A DNA stretch of 64,000 nt from Nonomuraea rubra. GTDB taxonomy: Bacteria; Actinomycetota; Actinomycetes; Streptosporangiales; Streptosporangiaceae. The notes beneath the pieces were generated by a model. The model ran no database searches. It saw only the letters and a program-made list of their open reading frames with translations, and was not told the origin of the DNA. The position numbers and the translations under genes were made by a program. The stretch is taken from the NCBI RefSeq assembly GCF_014207985.1, contig NZ_JACHMI010000001.1:1161001-1225000 (forward strand), read 5' to 3'. Numbering within the stretch: the stretch's first letter is position 1; the number at the start of each line of letters is the position of its first letter. This document shows, one piece after another, positions 60,970 through 64,000 of this stretch.

Positions 60970-61725
60970 TCAGCGGTCGAGGATGTCGTGGATGCGGCGG
61001 GAGGCCTCGTCGAGCGTCGTACGCAGCTCGGCCAGCTTCTCCGCGGTCAGCCGCGCCTCCGACGCCTCCTCGCGGGCCGTGGCGACGAAGTCGGCGAGGA
61101 GCTCGCCCAGCTCGGCGTCGAGCTCGGCCCGGTTGGGCGAGGCGCCGCCGGACGAGGGCCCGCCGAGCGTGGCCCAGACCTCCGACCAGATCCTTCGCCA
61201 CTCCTTGCTGATCCGCTCGCCCTCGTCCTGCCAGTGGTAGGCGTGCTCCATCCACTGCCGCTTCTGCTGGTCGCGCAGCCGCTTGAGGTCCTCCTTCTGC
61301 TGGTCGCGCAGGCGCCTGGTGTCCTCGGCCGCCCCCGTGCGGACGTCCTTGGCCATCCGGGTCAGCTCGTCGCGCAGCGACTTGACCGTGTCGCGCACGT
61401 CCTCCTTGACCTCGCGGGCGATGTCGCGGACGGAGGCGGAGATCTCCTGCTCCAGGTCGTCGAGCTCGTCGAGCCGGGCGTTCAGCTCCTCGCGGCCCTT
61501 GTCGGTGATGGAGAACACCTTCTTGCCCTCGATCACCTCGTGCGTCACCAGGCCCTCCTCCTCCAGGCGGGCCAGGCGCGGGTAGATCGTGCCGGGAGAC
61601 GGCGAGTAGACGCCGAGGAAGCGGTCCTGGAGCAGCCGGATGACCTCGTAGCCATGGCGCGGGCTCTCGTCCAGCAGCTTGAGCAGGTACAGCCGGAGCC
61701 GGCCGTGACCGAAGACAGGGCTCAT
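60970..61725 (-). CDS. PadR-family regulator with a long coiled-coil C-terminus
   Basis: 251 aa. The winged helix (about 8-85) contains LLDESPRHGYEVIRLLQDRF and SPGTIYPRLARLEEEGLVT, diagnostic of PadR. About 160 residues of Arg/Glu/Lys-rich helix follow (VKEDVRDTVKSLRDELTRMAKDV), much longer than the usual PadR dimerisation helix. The ATG overlaps the DUF4097 gene stop (ATGA), so the two are co-translated. Confidence 0.9.
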   Translation of the reverse strand: MSPVFGHGRLRLYLLKLLDESPRHGYEVIRLLQDRFLGVYSPSPGTIYPRLARLEEEGLVTHEVIEGKKVFSITDKGREELNARLDELDDLEQEISASVRDIAREVKEDVRDTVKSLRDELTRMAKDVRTGAAEDTRRLRDQQKEDLKRLRDQQKRQWMEHAYHWQDEGERISKEWRRIWSEVWATLGGPSSGGASPNRAELDAELGELLADFVATAREEASEARLTAEKLAELRTTLDEASRRIHDILDR

Positions 61726-62525
61726 TCCTTCTCTCCCTTGAGCAGCGTGACCTCACCGGAGACCGTGATGGCCGACAGTGAGGCCATGCCGCCACCCAGC
61801 CGCCCCGACAGCGACTTCGCCCCGGGGCCGCTCGTGTTGGACAGTTCCTCGAACGTGCTGACCAGCCTGCCGGAGGTGGATCTGATGCTGACGTCCGCCT
61901 CCACGTTCTCTGGCAGCCTGACCAGGATGTCACCGGAAACGCTGTTGAACGTCACGTGACCCGTCGGCCGCAGCGCGAGATCCGCCGTGATGCGGCCCGA
62001 GACGGTGTTGGCCTTCAGCCGGCGCGGGGTGCCGTCGGCCACGGTCAGGTCGCCCGAGATGCTGATGAACGACAGGTCGCCGTCCATGGCCCGGGTCTCG
62101 ACGGCGCCCGAGACGGTGTTGGCGGCGACGTCGCCGCTGACGCCGTCCAGCACGACGTCCCCGGAGACGCTCTTGACGTGCGTCACCCTCTCGAACCCGG
62201 CCAGTACGGCCGGGGCCGACACCACGCCCGCCCTGACCTTGCAGGTCTTGGGAACGGCGATGGACAGCACCGACCTGTGCCGGTCGCGGCGCAGCCAGCC
62301 GAGCACGCCGTCCCAGGTGAGGTCGCGGTCGGCGATGGTGAGTGACCGGGTGGCCTCGTCGTAGGTGACGGTGAGCGGCGAGGCGGGCTCGATGTCGGCG
62401 ATCTCCAGTGTCGGCGGCCCGTCGCTGGCCAGCACGTCCAGGCGGCCGGCGACGATACGGACGTCCAGCGTCTCCACTTCACCGAACGTCAGCTGACCCG
62501 GCTCGTCGATGGTCCATTGCTGCAT
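61722..62525 (-). CDS. DUF4097 family protein, soluble
   Basis: 267 aa from ATG 62525, preceded by GGGGGAG; the frame extends nine codons more. No signal or membrane segment. Repeated beta-turn units SVSGDVVLDG, TVSGAVETRA, SISGDLTVAD, TVSGRITADL and SVSGDILVRL build a beta-solenoid. Upstream gene of a PadR pair, probably the regulator's own operon partner. Unlike the DUF4097 protein at 28628 it looks cytoplasmic. Confidence 0.85.
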   Translation of the reverse strand: MQQWTIDEPGQLTFGEVETLDVRIVAGRLDVLASDGPPTLEIADIEPASPLTVTYDEATRSLTIADRDLTWDGVLGWLRRDRHRSVLSIAVPKTCKVRAGVVSAPAVLAGFERVTHVKSVSGDVVLDGVSGDVAANTVSGAVETRAMDGDLSFISISGDLTVADGTPRRLKANTVSGRITADLALRPTGHVTFNSVSGDILVRLPENVEADVSIRSTSGRLVSTFEELSNTSGPGAKSLSGRLGGGMASLSAITVSGEVTLLKGEKE

Positions 62526-62649
62526 GCTCCCCCGCCCCTCTCTAGGCGACACCTGTTCTCACGAATCACGATATGTCGCGTTTCGCGGAAACTCAAGATG
62601 TATCGCGTTATTCGAGCCTACGGCTTAAGAGCGGCGGCCGCGCAGGTGG

Positions 62650-62829
62650 TCAGTCGTCATCGTCGTCGTCGAGGCGCGCCAGCCACGTGGCCAGCCGCTC
62701 GATCGGCGTCTCGAACTCGGGGTTGAGATCGACGAACTCGCGCAGCCGCTCGCCCAGCCACAACAGGCTGACCTCCTCCTCGCCGCGCCGCTCGACCAGC
62801 TCCTCGATCCCCCGATCGGTGAAGTACAT
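62650..62829 (-). CDS. Small acidic protein, DUF6104 type
   Basis: 59 aa from ATG 62829 with GGAGAG just upstream. The sequence starts MYFTDRGIEELVERRGEEE, continues with WLGERLREFVDLNPEFETP and ends in an Asp run. I recognise this as the short conserved protein often encoded just downstream of the oxoglutarate decarboxylase gene in actinobacteria, as here (same strand, about 110 nt after kgd). Function unknown. Confidence 0.82.
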   Translation of the reverse strand: MYFTDRGIEELVERRGEEEVSLLWLGERLREFVDLNPEFETPIERLATWLARLDDDDDD

Positions 62830-62890
62830 CGCTCTCCATTCACAAGGTCAGCAGGCCTCCGGCCTGCACTTTAGCCTGCCTGAGCAGCAG

Positions 62891-62929
62891 CGAGCCCCCG
62901 GCCGCCCGAACGGGCGGGCCGGGGGCTCG
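62891..62929 (-). terminator. Terminator of kgd
   Basis: CGAGCCCCCGGCC (62891-62903) pairs perfectly with GGCCGGGGGCTCG (62917-62929), with an inner GCCCG/CGGGC extension; 12 nt after the kgd stop. Confidence 0.8.
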
Positions 62930-62941
62930 GAAGCCGGTGAC

Positions 62942-64000
62942 TCAGCCGAAGATCTGGTGCAGGATCTCCTCGAGCTCCGTGTCGTGCGAGTTGTGCGACC
63001 CGGTCGCCGGCGAGCTGTTGGGCGTGCGCGACACGCGCCGCACCGCCCGGCCGTTCAGGGTCTGCGGGTCCTCGGCCAGCTTGAGCGTGAGGTACGGCCA
63101 CGGGCCCATGTTGGCCGGCTCGTCCTGCGCCCAGATCAGCTCCACCTGGTCGCCGTACCGGGCGAGCTCGGCGGCGAGCTCCTCGGACGGGAACGGGTAG
63201 AGCCGCTCCAGCCGGACGATCGCGACGTCGTCGCGGCCGGTCTTGTCGCGGTGCGCCGCCAGGTCGTAGTAGAGCCTGCCGGAGGTGAGCACCACCTTGG
63301 TGACCTTGGCCGCGTCGGCGGTCGTGTCGCCCAGGACCGGCTGGAAGGAGCCCGCGGTGAAGTCGGACGCCTTCGAGGTGGCCGCCTTGTGGCGCAGCAG
63401 CGACTTGGGCGTGAAGACCACCAGCGGCTTGTGCCGCTCCGACTCCACCTGCCAGCGCAGCAGGTGGAAGTAGTTGGCCGGGGTGGTGGGCTGCGCGACC
63501 GTCATGTTGTCCAGCGCGCAGACCTGGAGGAACCGCTCGATGCGGGCGGAGGAGTGGTCGGGGCCCTGGCCCTCGTAGCCGTGCGGCAGCAGCAGCACGA
63601 CCGAGGACTTCTGACCCCACTTCTGCTCGCCCGACGAGATGAACTCGTCGATGATCGTCTGGGCGCCGTTGACGAAGTCGCCGAACTGCGCCTCCCACAG
63701 GACCAGGGCGTCCGGGCGGACGACGCTGTAGCCGTACTCGAAGCCGAGCGCCGCGAACTCGCTGAGCAGCGAGTCGTAGACGTAGAACTTCGTGGTGCCC
63801 TGGTTGAAGGTCTTGAGCGGCGTGTGGTCGGCGCCGGTCATCCGGTCCACCAGGACGGCGTGGCGCTGGGTGAACGTGCCGCGCCGGGAGTCCTGGCCGA
63901 CCAGGCGCACCGGGTGGCCGTCCATGAGCAGCGAGCCGAACGCCAGCGTCTCACCCATCGCCCAGTCGATCGCGTCCTGCTCGACCATCTGGCCGCGGCG
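62942..64000 (-). CDS. kgd: Multifunctional 2-oxoglutarate decarboxylase/dehydrogenase E1, C-terminal part (partial)
   Basis: About 353 residues before the stop; the gene continues beyond the window. The visible part is the transketolase-like C-terminal half: DWAMGETLAFGSLL, GQDSRRGTFTQRHAVL, the SVVRPDALVLWEAQFGDF core and the final AQDEPANMGPWPYL and TGSHNSHDTELEEIL. In actinobacteria the full protein (about 1,200 residues) joins an E2-like domain to E1 and runs the oxoglutarate step of the TCA cycle, controlled by GarA. Confidence 0.95.
   Translation of the reverse strand, partial: RRGQMVEQDAIDWAMGETLAFGSLLMDGHPVRLVGQDSRRGTFTQRHAVLVDRMTGADHTPLKTFNQGTTKFYVYDSLLSEFAALGFEYGYSVVRPDALVLWEAQFGDFVNGAQTIIDEFISSGEQKWGQKSSVVLLLPHGYEGQGPDHSSARIERFLQVCALDNMTVAQPTTPANYFHLLRWQVESERHKPLVVFTPKSLLRHKAATSKASDFTAGSFQPVLGDTTADAAKVTKVVLTSGRLYYDLAAHRDKTGRDDVAIVRLERLYPFPSEELAAELARYGDQVELIWAQDEPANMGPWPYLTLKLAEDPQTLNGRAVRRVSRTPNSSPATGSHNSHDTELEEILHQIFG

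Overview
The window comes from a high-GC actinomycete. Diagnostic genes are WhiB1, the SigR/RsrA redox switch, nickel superoxide dismutase with its maturation protease, a DasR-type GntR regulator, an Ogt/kgd-type oxoglutarate decarboxylase and the actinobacterial pst operon. The gene order (rsgA, aroA, an SRAP protein, sigR-rsrA, pdtaS, whiB1, dasR, sodN-sodX) mixes blocks known from mycobacteria and Streptomyces; a Streptosporangiaceae-type organism such as Nonomuraea is my inference.

Layout. 1-2.2 kb: 3' part of 23S rRNA, then 5S rRNA and a terminator. 2.3-9.3 kb: a secreted beta-lactamase-fold protein, the pstSCAB phosphate importer followed by a translationally coupled OmpR-type regulator whose receiver lacks the phospho-acceptor Asp, a PHO box, and a phosphatase/fructosamine-kinase pair that fits protein deglycation. 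9.3-12.7 kb: a TetR regulator with a C-terminal zinc motif, divergent from a beta-helix protein across a 34-bp dyad; hisN. 12.8-18.8 kb: thioesterase, membrane protein, rsgA, aroA, SRAP, DksA-like protein. 18.9-28.6 kb: methyltransferase, sigR-rsrA with a SigR-type autoregulatory promoter, an epimerase, a 34-residue membrane peptide, an intact HD-GYP protein coupled to a degenerate one, a PASTA Ser/Thr kinase and an acetolactate synthase-like enzyme. 28.6-36.7 kb: a two-component system with a DUF4097 protein, a small ORF-dasR-bioD chain, pdtaS, whiB1, a diacylglycerol kinase. 36.8-43.3 kb: anti-sigma/sigma pair, sodN/sodX, a CGNR protein, a polar amino-acid ABC importer, malic enzyme.

43.6-55.5 kb is the most unusual region. 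A TPR regulator is followed by six consecutive secreted trypsin-fold paralogs on the minus strand, each closed by a strong hairpin. All six keep the His and Asp of the triad, but four have Asp at the position of the nucleophilic Ser; only the last two keep GASGGP. Three carry an extra domain of about 165 residues. CRP-like palindromes, a shared 11-bp motif and duplicated 5' leaders lie upstream of different members, and a small DUF4096 (IS5-type) gene sits inside the array.

55.8-64 kb: a thiolase-fold protein without the usual nucleophilic Cys, a VapBC module with an operator palindrome, a membrane-anchored protein of unknown function, an MDR dehydrogenase, an MpaB/DUF2236 protein whose Shine-Dalgarno lies in a 17-bp stem, a PadR-DUF4097 pair, a DUF6104-type small protein, and the 3' part of kgd running off the window.

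Small genes too short for ordinary ORF lists are reported at 15790, 21803 and 62650.
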